A program made the translations under genes and the position numbers. From Gambelia wislizenii (lineage: Eukaryota; Chordata; Lepidosauria; Squamata; Crotaphytidae), in the NCBI GenBank assembly GCA_030847615.1, contig JAUMIR010000001.1, forward strand, positions 66,229,501 to 66,293,500: 64,000 nucleotides of DNA. Direction: 5' to 3'. This document shows, piece after piece, positions 12,430 through 24,764 of this stretch. The notes beneath the pieces are model-generated. The model ran no database searches, was not told where the DNA came from, and saw nothing but the letters and a program-made list of their open reading frames with translations. How positions within the stretch are numbered: position 1 is the first letter of the stretch; every line of letters starts with the position of its first letter.

Positions 12430-13075
12430 CTCAATCAGGTGAGGTTGCAGAGGCGATGGACCACTATCTGAACTCAGTAATGGCTTGGATTAAGACTAAG
12501 GCTGACTCCTGATAAAATGGAGTACTGTAGGGAGATGTGTCCCAGGTCTTGGAAGCTGGAGCACACATGGAGCATTTTGGATCTGGCTGAACACACCATA
12601 AACAGGTGTACACTTGGGGATCCTTTTGGATTGAAGTTTATCAACTACAGGCCCAGGTAGGTTTGGTAGCTCAAGCAACTATTAGTGTCGAAAGGTATAC
12701 CAGGTGAGCTCTATTCTGGATAATAGACAGTCTGGCTATGGTGGCCCAGGTTGCAATAATTCCTAGTTGGATTACTTTAATGTGTTGTAGGCAGTCCATG
12801 AAAACATTTAGATAGATTGAACTAGTGAAGAATTTGCAGCTAGAATTGTGACAGTTTGTCTAGGCAGAGTTGCGCTACACTGGATTACAATGATTAAGAC
12901 TGTGAGGTTTTTAGTGGGCTGATGACTTCCATGTATGCGCTGGTGTTTATTATATTGTATGTGGGGACTTGAAGGCACACAAGCACACATGTGTAGCTTA
13001 TTTTTGTATTCTGACCTAGAACCCACTTTGGTAGGTGAAAGGACATTTTTAATTCTTTAAACAAATAAATAAATG
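12430..13075 (+). mobile_element. Possible L2-like LINE 3' fragment
   Basis: The plus-strand translation contains LNSVMAWIKTKADS and later degenerate pieces in the order expected for the C-terminal part of an L2-type RT, ending in an AAACAAATAAATAAATGC tail. Homology is weak and the assignment is tentative. Confidence 0.45.
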
Positions 13076-14002
13076 CATCTGTGGAGAACTAGGGTGGGGT
13101 GGGAGGAAAGGAAGTGTGTTATTGTCAAGTGTGCCAACTGCCATAATATAAATGCAAACTCAATATACACAGAGGAAATAATGAATTTTCTGTTCTACAG
13201 ATTCTAAGGAAGCAGATTCTTCTAACTGTAGATACTCTGAAGGATTGAGGGGGAAAAGAACAATTAAGTAAGGGAGGGGGACAGCATTTTATTGTCGTCC
13301 TTGAGGGGAAAGAGAGCATTGTCCTTTAAAATGATTTTGTTTCTAGCTACAACTTACATTTCTTCATGTCTTCATTATTTAATATTCTCTCCCCATAATT
13401 TCCAAATAAACCATGTCAAAACTGTCACTACTGAATTTCACTCTCTCTTAATCTCCTGCCACAGTAGCATTTTCAGACTGTACATACATTGTTTCACTAA
13501 CAGCACTGTGGCACTTCCCTGATATTTCATTGAATTGTTCTTCTCCGTGAACATAAGCATGTTGAAAATGTACAAGAAAATATGTAAATAGGAAAGGAGG
13601 AATGAAAAGGATAGAAAATGCCAAGTGAGGGGGGAAAGTTCCTCCATTTCTACTTTGCTTCTCAAAAAAAGCTATACAGTACTTAGTTTAATATCTGGCA
13701 TGATGATAGTATTAGAAACACACCATCATCCCCCCTCTCTTCCCACCCCCAGATCTATCACATAAAGATTGGCATTTAGGATCCCTACTGCCTGTGCAAA
13801 CATCAGTAAGGGCATTAAATAATGGACCTTCAAACATCATAGCCACAATACTTTTGACTATTTTACAAAGGAACTTTATGCCATCAAAAATAAATCCCTC
13901 AAAAATTCAGCACAGTAGACATGGATTAAAGAAGGAAGCAGTAGGAAGAGAAGAAGACACTATGAATAGTCCCAAGTAAGTCTCAAATAGACATAGAACA
14001 AA

Positions 14003-14323
14003 ATCTCTTTCACACCAGACAATTGTAGCATTTTAATACCACTTTACATGCCAAGTTTTTTCTCTATAGAATCCTGGGATTTATAAATTCATGAGGCATT
14101 TAAAAATCTCTGCCAGAAAGCTTCAGTATCGCGAGACTTTGTCTTCTTCCTGCCTCTCTTCTGGGTGATGAAAGGAAGTAACCCAGATGTAATGGATTCC
14201 TCCTCTCACTAACCCAAAGAAAGCTTCACTGTCTCATCAAACTACATACAATTTCTTCAGTGGATGCAGCCATGGCAGTTAAAGTGGAATCATAGTGTTA
14301 TAACTGGGTAGTGCAAAAGAGAT
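14003..14323. mobile_element. Foldback/TIR MITE (same family as 43670-43890)
   Basis: The left end ATCTCTTTCACACC and the reverse complement of the right end, ATCTCTTTTGCACTACCC, match. Both continue into a CACTTTA-containing arm (14040-14050 and 14279-14288). The interior AATCCTGGGATTTATAAATT resembles the foldback core of the other copy. No coding capacity. Confidence 0.55.
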
Positions 14324-16614
14324 CCAGTTCTCACTGTCTTCATAAGCGCAAAGAAAAGAAAAGGTGACCAGAGTATGAGCAAACATATAAATCTGCCATA
14401 TGAAAATACTGTGTACTGTTTTAAAGCCATTTTTAATGATAAAGAGCCATCTATATCCACACTGATGGTAAGAAATAGATAAGAATCCTTAAGTTAAACA
14501 ATTTTGCCTAGCTTATTAAAAAGTATACTGTATTTCTTTACAATAAGCACTAATTACATTTCCAAGTATGCAACATTTAGCAAACGCAAAATATTTTGCT
14601 TGAAGACTTAATTGCTATACATTTTGAACAGTGGAAACACTTGTTTTTTGTTTGTTTTTTGCAAGGTATGTGATGTGAATTTCAATGGTCAAATCAGATC
14701 ACTGGAAAGCTTAAATTTCATGTACCTGTCAAAAGTTTTAAATATAGGGAAGACAATTTTACAAAGTTCCTGTTTGGTTTCCTGCGATGCAAAAAATTTT
14801 TTGTATAAGAGAACATAAAGATATTCTCAATTCAACTGCTAGCACCTTCTATTATTTCCTACAATTCATCTTCTGGATTGACTATACTCAAAATGGTCTT
14901 TTTTACTATAGAGAATTAGAAATGCACTTTTTAAAAATAAAGCATTCTATGATATTATACTTAAATTTCTTTTGAATTACTTCTCCAGTGACAAATGGTA
15001 ATTTTTCATGGAAACAGCCTATTTAGTTTTTTTAAAGCTAGTTCTTAACAACAAATTACTCATAAGAAAGGCCATGCTGCTGACTAAGAGGAATGTATAT
15101 ACTCTGCCAATGACTTAGAAGTACCCCAGAGGAACAACTTTATAACTACTAAATCAATGATATACCAACCATGACATGATTATTAAAAATTAAGCAAGCA
15201 CACAAAAAATTGTTCTACAAAACTATTTTAAAACTGAACAGAATATCTGAATATAAAGACACAGGATTCAAAGTTCTTGTAGTTCAGGAGAAAAGTTAAA
15301 AATGTGACTATCATTTACTTCTTAAATACTGTATTTGTACTCTATACTTGCTGTGCTATCATGCATCCCAGCACTGTGGCAGGATCATGTTCCAAGAAGC
15401 TAATATTACAGTAGTGCTAGCCACAACCTAACTTTATGTTGGTGCAATAATTCTTAGGTCTGGAAGATTAAATAATATTTTCTCAATTGTCACATTTACC
15501 TTAGTGAATAATAAAATAATTTCTTTTCTGTCACTGACATCATACTTTTTAAGCACAAAACAATTTAAAACTCTTAAGTAAAGGGCAGGGTGCTAGTAGG
15601 AATACAAATCCCTAAACACTGTGATAGGAGAGTATGTTTCCCTCCTTTCAGCATGGGTTACTAGGGTTGCTTTTATGATTTAGGAATGAAATTAAACCAG
15701 CATATTTATTGTCAAAATTAACTGTTTGTTAAGTACAGCTGACAACTTTGCCTAAACATGAGACTCTGGGCAATCTCATGCCAAAATTTGTTTATATTTA
15801 AGAAAGCTATGTTTTGGATATGAGTTAAGTATGTTTAATATGGTTATCAAGTAAAAAGTTTCACAAGCAGAAAACAGAGCTAGGCTGCCCCCACCCCCAG
15901 TAGAGAACTAAGATCAACTGCCTTAAGAGAGACTATTATCATGGGAAGGAGGCAAAGACACAATTAGTTGATTAGCATGCTATTAATGGATTACATTTTG
16001 CTGGTATTGTCAACTGTTTTGGGGATTTAAAAATCTATCAATATGTTTAAACGTATCTTTTTTTAAGTATTACACAGAACTGGAAGGGGGGGAGAACAGG
16101 GGGGCAATAGCCCAAATCACATTGGGTAAACTGAATTTTTCAAGGAGGATTCTTTAAATGACCCATATTGTCAGGTATTTTTAAATTACCTGAGCGTGAA
16201 GGTTTTGAAACCTGCAAAACTCATAGGAAAGAGCTTTAGTTCTGAACCTGTAGTTATACGAAGAGGTCAAACTATAAACCCCAAGAAGCAGCTTGCAGTG
16301 GATTATCCTGTTGCATTGGTAGCAAAACTTGATTGTTTGGGAAAATTCATCCATTACGGGCAGGATACTGTTTAAAGAGAACTTTTGAGAAACTGAATGT
16401 AATTATGATTGATAAGACACCTTATTGCTAGTCAACAGATTCACTCACTGACAATTACATCATATGTAGGAAAGGGAAAGAAGTTAAAGAACTGTAGATT
16501 CTAGATTTTTTTTTAAATGGGCCAATCTTTCCTTTTACATACCTTGAAAAATGTCACATTTAGCTGTTCAAGGGGGAATCTACAATCAGAATAAAATTAT
16601 TTCCAACACCTCTA

Positions 16615-16680
16615 ACATCTTACAACATTTTGGAAGGTGCATCTTACAACATTTGGATGCATCTTACAACATTTGGAAGA
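16615..16680. repeat. Three tandem CATCTTACAACATTT units at the 5' edge of CR1 copy A
   Basis: CATCTTACAACATTTTGGA, CATCTTACAACATTTGGAT and CATCTTACAACATTTGGAA follow one another immediately before the CR1 homology. The unit is about 20-25 nt. It is absent from copy B. Confidence 0.85.
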
Positions 16681-19600
16681 AACATTTTTGCCAACAGTCT
16701 CAAGAATTTGATCAGGAGGGCTTTAAACTGAGTCAAATGGGGGAGGGAGACAGTATTCTGGAAGGCAAAAGGGCTGGAGAAAATACTCAAACTGTCATAG
16801 AGGGAACAAGGCAAACAGCGCAAGGACCCAACAGTGGGAGGCAAAAAAACTTGCACAGGAAGCAAGTAAAGGGAACACATGGTCTTAGAGGTCTCTACAC
16901 TAATGCACAGAGCATGGGAAATAAGCAAGATGAACTTGAACTCCTCGCACTACAAAACAAATATGATATAATAGGCATTACTGAAACCTGGTGGGTCGAG
17001 TCTCATGATTGGAATGTAGGAATAGAGGGGTATAACCTTTATAGGAGAAACAGGCCAAACAGAAAAGGAGGAGGAACAGCATTATATGTCAGAGATATTT
17101 ACACCAGTGAAGAGATCCATGACATCAATACTGGAAGCCAGGTGGAGAGCATCTGATTAAAAATAAAAGGGGAGGGAAACAACAGGGATGTTATAGTGGG
17201 ACTCTACTACAGACCCCAAAATCAGATGGAGGAATTGGATGATGCCTTTCTAGAACAGATGAACACACATGCAGAAAGGAGAGATGTAGTAGTGATGGGG
17301 GACTTCAACTATCCTGATATTTGCTGGCAATCTAACTCAGCCAAAACTTTAAGGTATAGCAAATTCCTTACATGCCTGGAAAACAATTTCGTGGTCCAAA
17401 AAGGTGGAAGAGGCAACAAGGGGGTCAGCTATTTTAGATCTGATCCTAACCAACAGAGATGACCTGGTTAACGGGGTGCAAGTGGTGGGATCCTTAGGTG
17501 AGAGTGATCATGTTCTCCTGGAGTTTGTTATACAATGGAAAGGAGAAGCCAGGCATAGTCAGACACGGATTCTAGACTTTAGGAGAGCTGATTTCAATAA
17601 ACTCAGGGAAATATTGGGGGGGATCCCATGGTTAGGAATACTAAAAGAGAAGAGACCTCAAGACGGATGGGACTTTCTCAAAAGGGAGATACTGAAGGCA
17701 CAATTTCAAACAGTACCATTGAGGGGGAAAAATGGAAGGTGTCTCAAGAAACCAGGATGGATGACTAAAGAACTTTCAACGGAGCTAAATTTTAAACGGA
17801 ACATGTATAGGAAATGGAAAAAGGGGGAAATCACCAAAGAAGAATTCAACCAGATAGCGAACACGTGTAGGAGTAAAGTCAGAAAAGCTAAAGTGTAGAC
17901 TGAGCTCAAGCTTGCTAGAGAGGTTAAGAACAATAAAAAGGGTTTTTTTGGGTACGTCTGCAGCAAAAGGAAGAAGAAGGAAATGGTAGGGCCACTACGT
18001 GGAGAAGATGGCAAAATGCTAACAGAGGACAGAGAAAAGGCAGAATTACTCAACACCTTCTTTGCTTCAGTGTTTTCAGAAAAGGAAAAGGGTGACCAAC
18101 CTGAGGATAATGGAACAGATGACACAAAAGGGGAAATCCAGCACAGAATAAGCAAAGAGTTAGTAGAGCAATACCTTCTTAATCTAAATGAATTTAAATC
18201 TCCAGGACCAGATGAACTACATCCAAGGGTATTTTTAGAGCTGGTAAATGTAATCTCAGAGCCATTGGCAATAATCTTTGAGAACTCCTGGAAAACAGGA
18301 GAATTCCCAGCAGACGGCAGGAGGGCAAACATCGTCCCCATCTTCAAAAAGGGGAAAAAAGAGGATCCCAACAATTATTGTCCAGTTAGTCTGACATCAA
18401 TACCAGGGAAGATTCTAGCTCAGATCATTAAACAGAGAGTCTGTGAACATTTAGAAGGCAATGCCATAATCACAAAAAGTCAACATGGGTTTCAGAAGAA
18501 ACAAGTCATGCCAGACTAATCTGATCTTTTTTTCTTTTTTTTCTTTTTGATAAAATTACCAGCTTGGTAGATGAAGGGAATGCTGTGGATATCACATACT
18601 TGATTTCAGTAAGGCCTTTGACAAGGTTCCCCATGACATACTTGCAAACAAGCTTGTAAAATGTGGGTTAGACAAGTTAACTGTTAAATGGATTTGTAAT
18701 TGGTTGACCAGCCGAACCCAAAGGGTGCTCAGCAGTGGCTCCTCTTCGTCTTGGAAAGATGTGACCAGTGGGGTGCCACAGGGTTCTGTCCTGGGCCCAG
18801 TGCTATTCAACATCTTTATCAATGACTTTGATGAGGGAATTAGGGGCATACTTATCAAATTTGCAGATGACACCAAATTAAGAGGAGCAACTAATATTCT
18901 ATAGAGGACAGGGTCAAAATTCAAAATGACCTGGATAGACTGGAGAGCTGGGCCAAAGCTAACAAAATGAAATTCAATACGGAGAAATGTAAGGTACTGC
19001 ACTTAGGGCGAAAAAACAAAATGCATAGATATAGGATGGGGGAGACCTGGCTGAATGAGACTACGTACAAAAGGGATCTAGGAGTCCTGCTAGACCACAA
19101 GTTGAACATGAGTCAACAGTGTGATACGGCAGCTAAAAAAACCAATGCGATTTTGGGCTGCATCAATAGAAGTATAGTGTCTAGATCAAGGGAAGCAATA
19201 GTGCCACTCTATTCTGCCTTGGTCAGGCCTAACCTAGAATACTGTGTCCAGTTCTGGGCACCACAATTCAAAAAGAATATTGACAAATTGGAGCGTGTCC
19301 AGAGAAGGGCAACTAAAATGGTGAAAGGCCTGGAAACCATGCCTTATGAGGAGAGATTTAGGGAGCTGGGTATGTTTAGCCTGGAAAAAAGACGGTTAAG
19401 AGGCGATATGATAGCCCTGTTTAAGTATTTGAAGGGATGTCACGTTGAGGATGGAGCAGGCTTGTTTTCTGCTGCTCCAGAGACTGGAACACGGAGCAAT
19501 GGGTGCAAGCTCCAGGAACAGAGATTCCACCTCAGCATGAGGAGGAACTTTTTGACAGTAAGAGCTGTTCGGCAGTGGAACACGCTCCCTCGGAGGGTGG

Positions 19601-19746
19601 TGGGGTCTCCTTCCTTGGAGGTCTTTAAACAGAGGCTGGATGGCCATCTGTCGGGGATGCTTTGATCGTGATTTCCTGCATGGCAGAGGGTTGGACTGGA
19701 TGGCCCTCGTGGTCTCTTCCAACTCTGCAATTCTATGATTCTATGA
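16677..19746 (+). mobile_element. CR1 LINE copy A, long but defective
   Basis: The copy encodes, in order, an endonuclease segment (GLYTNAQSMGNKQDELELLA, DIIGITETWW, VVMGDFNYPDICW) and an RT ([57 protein letters not shown]), then the C-terminal LGVLLDHKLNMSQQ region and the CR1 tail with two ATTCTATG-type units. It is disabled by a TAG at 17896-17898, a T-rich tract at 18525-18549, an extra-base lesion near 18895-18904 and a stop near 17158. It lacks the 5' part of the element. The antisense ORF at 17706-18374 is a shadow. Confidence 0.95.
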
Positions 19747-19810
19747 CCTAAAAAAAGGACTTTGTATTTCAGGATTCAGTTACTAGGTGATGATGTCAAT
19801 TTGGCTAAAC

Positions 19811-20239
19811 CAGGTGTGGGGAACCTTTGGCCTTCTAGATGTTTTGGACTGCAATTCCCATAATTTATTTATTCATGTAGGTATTTATACCAACTCTTTA
19901 GCTACAAAGGCTCTCAGAGAGGCTTACAAATTGTTAAGCAATAGCACTTTTACACATCTACACCACTTTATAACATGCTAGGCACTAAGCGGTTTCCAAT
20001 TGTATTAGCTAATTGCTCCCACAAGCTGGGTACTCATTTTACCAGCCTATGGATGGAAGGCCGAGTGAACCTTGGAGCCCTTGAGCATTGAACTTGCAAT
20101 GTTGTGGCTGCAGTACTGGCATTTAACCACTGCGCCACGAGGGCTCCACTAGGTAATTCCACACCATTGGCCATACTAGCTATGACTTGTGGGAGCGGAA
20201 GTCCAAAACATCTAGAAGGCCAAAGGTTCTCCAATCCTG
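19811..20239. mobile_element. hAT-type foldback MITE with 8-bp TSD, split by a SINE
   Basis: The left arm CAGGTGTGGGGAACCTTTGG plus CCTTCTAGATGTTTTGGACT pairs with the right arm AGTCCAAAACATCTAGAAGG plus CCAAAGGTTCTCCAATCCTG. Flanks are GGCTAAAC (19803-19810) and GGCTAAAA (20240-20247), a 7-of-8 target duplication. A tRNA-type SINE lies between the arms at about 19864-20147. Confidence 0.85.
19864..20147 (-). mobile_element. tRNA-derived SINE (GCCCTGGTGGCGCAGTG type)
   Basis: On the minus strand it begins GGAGCCCTCGTGGCGCAGTG, with a box-B-like GCAAGTTCAAT. It continues through AAAATGAGTACCCAGCTTGT and ends with an AATAAATAAAT tail. A second copy of the same family lies at 44619-44875 on the plus strand. 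Inserted in the hAT foldback element. Confidence 0.8.
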
Positions 20240-23200
20240 GGCTAAAACATTGTTGAACTGCATCCCTATTTTTACTTTGTCCTGATCAACCAAAAAAGGA
20301 CCAATTCTACCCTGAGTTATTGTCACTTTGATGTTAAATGTATGGATATGATGCTTCCTCCCACAACACAATAGATTTTCTTTTACAGTCAAGTGATTTA
20401 AATGGCAAAATATAGCTTGATGAACACCTTAAAAGTATAAGAGAGGCATCATGCATTTGTGCACACACTGTTCCTCAATCTAAGTTGAGGGAAAAACAGG
20501 TTGCTTACCTGTAACTGGTTTTTCAAGTGGTTATCTGTGCCCTTACAAATGGGTCTCATTCCTACAGAGATCCATACACTGCAGCAGAGAAATAGTCTAG
20601 GACTTCCTTGTAGCAGCCTTACGGTGAGTATTGTAGGCTAAAGCATGCCAAACATCAAGACAATGCTTTTTCTACTGGGAAGAAGGGTCTTGATGTGAAA
20701 GGCCAGCAACACAGTGTCTTAGTTTAGGTGGAATGGGGAGGCCACCTTAAGGAGGAATATTGGGTTGAAGTGCAACACTACTATGTCCTATTGAAAATCA
20801 TATAGGGTTGGTCTGACTGGAGAGCACAAAGTTTGCTGGCCTGCTTTGTGGAAGTGATTGCTACAAGAAAAATCATTTTGAATGTGAGAAGCAAGATGGA
20901 CCAAGGTGCAACAGAGTCCTTGAAGGGGTGGACAGAGTTGGGACAAGCCACATAAGAATTGCTTGACAGCCCTACTCTTGAACAGTGTTGAAGCAGAGTG
21001 GCCAGCCAGTTGGTATGTTGCTATAGCTGTGAGGTAAACCTGCTAGGAAGAAAGGGAAAGACCTATGTACTTTCAAGTGAACAAGAAAAATAGTTACTGC
21101 CCTCTCATCAGTGACTGCTGAAGCCTCAGCAAACAAGCAAAAACAATGGTATTTGAGGGTGCAAGAATGTTGAGGGCTTTCAAGAGGCCTGTAAGATAGA
21201 ATGTATATAAGCATCTATGGTTTCCAAAGTCACTAACCCATGAGGTGAAATATCCAGGGAACCAGATTCCTCATGTTGGCATGTGACTGTGTGAATAGAG
21301 TGCGTGAGTATGGGAGTCAGACGTATTTGCAACATCTATAGGAGTGTCACAAACCAGGGCTATCTGGGCCATCAAGGAGTGATGAGGATGCAGTCAAGTC
21401 ATAGCTTGACTAGTACTCTGGTGATCAAGGGAAAGGGTGCAAACAGGTAAAGCTGAGAGACTGTCTAGTGCCAGAGAAAGGCATCTCCCAGAAAGTTGAG
21501 GCAACAACCTCCCACGCTGCAAAAACATTTGCATTTGCAATTCCACCTGGAAGAGAACATGTCTATTGATGGGCGGTCCCACCAGTGCATGATTAGATTG
21601 AAGGCTTGACGGGATAGATACCACTCATGTGCCTCTGTGGCCATGCAACTCAGAGAGTCCACCAGGAGACTGTCTTGTCCAGGAATAAGAAAAGCTAATG
21701 GAAGAGTGTGTCTGCGAATGCACCAGTTCCACAGCTGTATGGTGAGAGAGTTCAACTGTAGAGGATCTGGTCCCCCTTCCTTGCTTGTTGATGTACAAAT
21801 GTGTCATGTTGTCCAAGAGTATCTGCACTACTGTCTCTCGGATGCTGCCCTCAAACTCCTTGAGGGCCTTCATGACTGCATCAGTTCTAGGGCACTGATG
21901 TAGTAACATTTCTCTGCCATCAACCAATGACTGTGGACTGTGAGACCAGCGCAATATGTGCTCCATCCCGAGTGGGAAGCATCTGAAGTTATAAGGACAG
22001 TAGGCTGGGGTGGGAGAAAGGCCATATCCTTGAAGAGGTTGATTGGTTGGAGCCACCAACGTAGGGTTGAGCAGATCCATGGAGGCAGGCATAGCATTCT
22101 GTGGGGGGAATTCCATCTGGGTTCAAAGTGGCACAGGAACCAGAGCTATAGGGGGTGGGATTGCAGCCGTGCACACAGTGCGACTGCTGTGGTTGAAGCA
22201 AATAGCCCAAGCAGCTTCATTACCCAGGTGAGCCAGCACTAGTCTCATGTGTAGAATCTGTGACAGTAAGTGTCGAATCACCTGCACTCTTTCTGTAGGC
22301 AGGAATGCTCAAACAGGTTGGGAATCCATAACTGCTCCTATGAAGGGGAAGGATTAAGAAGAGGTGAGGGATGACTTTGCAATGTTCATCCAAAGCCTGA
22401 GATTGATGAGCAAGGATAAGGTTCTGCCTATGTCTTTGCTTAATTTGTCTTCAATTGAGGAGACCACCAGGCAATCTTTGTAAACACTCAAGGGGCCATC
22501 ACTAATCTAAATGGAAGTACCTTGTGCTGGTACAACTTGTGTCCAACTGTGAAGCACAAGTATTTCCTGTGCTGAAGGCAGATTCAAAAATGAAATATGC
22601 ATCCTGCAAGTCAAGGGAGATGAACCATTCCCCCAGCTTCAGGAGAAGGAGAATGGCAGACAGTATGATCATCTGAAACTTATTGTGTGGGATACACTGT
22701 TAACATCCCTGAGGTTCATCCTCTTCAAAAAAACAAGCCTTCTGAAGCAGTGCCTCTTCAGTATGGTAAAAGGAAAAGAAACCTATCCTTCTGAAACAGT
22801 GCCTCAACCTCCCGTTGAAGGGGTGGTGAGGGACGGGTGTACATGAAGATGCTAGATGGAGGTGGGTAGGCAAATTCGATCGTGTAGCCCAGGCGGATGA
22901 TGGTGAGTACTCAAGAATCCTGGCAAACCTGATGCCACTTGGTGAGATGATTGTCAAGGAGGGCTGGTAACAAGACTGCCATGATGAACAGTGGTGGGTC
23001 CCTGATGACTGGGACAACTGGTGCAATTGGCGAGGAGGAGATGTTGACCTATTATACGAGATAGAAAAGGATTTCCTTCAATAGGGTTTGTGTTGATGGA
23101 AAGAATCAGTGGGTTGTCTGAAACCCATCCACTTAGCTGTGGTATGGGCCTTGAAAAGGGCATCTATTGCCTTTTCTGTTGTAGCATTAAACATGCCTTC

Positions 23201-24764
23201 TCCATCAAAGGGATGGTCCTCAATCACACTCTTCATGACCTCAATTACACCTGTGATTGTAACCATGCATAACGTTGCAAGCCAATTGATATCACTATGG
23301 TGTTTTGAGGTACAGTCAGCTCCATGACTGCTGTGCAGCTAGCCTGTGTGCTTCTTGTTGGAAAAGAATGACAACATTCTTCTGGTTATCAGGTAGGTAT
23401 GGGATAAAAGAGATCATCTTCCACAGAAATTGTTGGTAGCCAGTCATACCAGCCTGGTAAATGGCTACCTGAATTGCTGATGCTGCAGAATAGTAAAATC
23501 TCCTGCCAAACAGGTCAAGACAGTGGCCGTCTTTGTCTGGTGGAGTGGAATGGGATTTCTGAGTGGCCTCCACAACAATAGTCAGACATTGGGTGGGTGA
23601 AGAGGAAGAAGGCAGTAAGGTGAGTTTGCTGTGCAGGTAGTGGTGTTGTTGACACCAGAGAAACATTTACATTGGCTGCAGGTGCATGCAAAGCCAAGGC
23701 TGCCTATGTGGTCTCTTGGTCCAGGGGTCTAGAAATGGTAGCTATCGGAATCAACTGCCAGGGGCACAAGGAGGCACAATTGGGGAGATCTTGGTCTCAA
23801 ATGATACCAATGTTCCTCTGGTGAGTGGAGGGGGGATAAGTTCCATAATAGTTTGTGTAACACTGGGGGGAGTGATGATGACAATCTGGATAGTGGTAAT
23901 GGCTATCTTGGGACAGCACAGGTATGCAGGCCCATGGTGGTTCTGACCAAGGCAGTTTGTATGTATAACAGATAGATGAAGCCAAGTGTGAACCTGGGGA
24001 ATTGTCACGGTAGTGATGATGCTGGTGATATCAAGAGGGATGTGGATGGCCCAACCCAGAATGATTATCTTCGCTGTCTTGGAGAGTTAGTGGCATAAAC
24101 AACCATACAGTCTGGGGAAGGAGAACAGTGTTGGATCAAGTGTGATCTGCAGATCTGAGGGGAACGAGAGTGATGCAAAGAATGGGACTGGCGGTGAGGA
24201 GGAAGAGTAGGTGGATGAGACGGGTGATGGCCTGGTAAGTGGCTTTCCTGGGAGCTCACGACTGGGAAATTTTGAGACAAAGGAGGATGAGTAGCAATGA
24301 CCTGAATCAATTGCTCTGTTCAAGATTGGTCAGTCTGGGAGCGTGCTACTTCAAGCACCTCCTGTACTGGATCCAGCTGGGTCCAGAGCCAATGGTGAGG
24401 CCATGGCTACTCAGTCCAAGAGAATCCCCGAGAGAGAGGTCTTCTACAGATTGACACCAAAGCTGAATGGAGAGGTTGAATCTTAGTGGTGATATCTACA
24501 ACCTTCAAAGACTGTTCCCAAAGATAGAGGCAGAGCCAGGAAAGTCCGCTTCTTAATTGTGTTGTAAACCTCTTAAAAACAGAACAGGAATGGACCAAAT
24601 GGCCCTCACCCAGGCAAAATAATAACTGGGAGCGGCTGTCTGAGCTAGCAATCTTCCCATCACAGGAGACGCAGTTCTTGAAAAGAGCCTTCGAGGCCAT
24701 GGAAAAAAGACTACCAGGCCACCAAACAAAGTCAAGAGGTGGGGGAGAGACAAACAAACAACTA

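Noticed and set aside
17706..18374. 222-aa minus-strand ORF (and its twin at 36983-37648)
   Set aside because: Exact antisense of the CR1 reverse transcriptase region in copies A and B; it exists only because the sense strand is low in certain codons.
20970..24760. Host genes suggested by 60-160-aa minus-strand ORFs
   Set aside because: They fall in order onto DIRS gag, RT, RNase H and YR-like regions with many stops.
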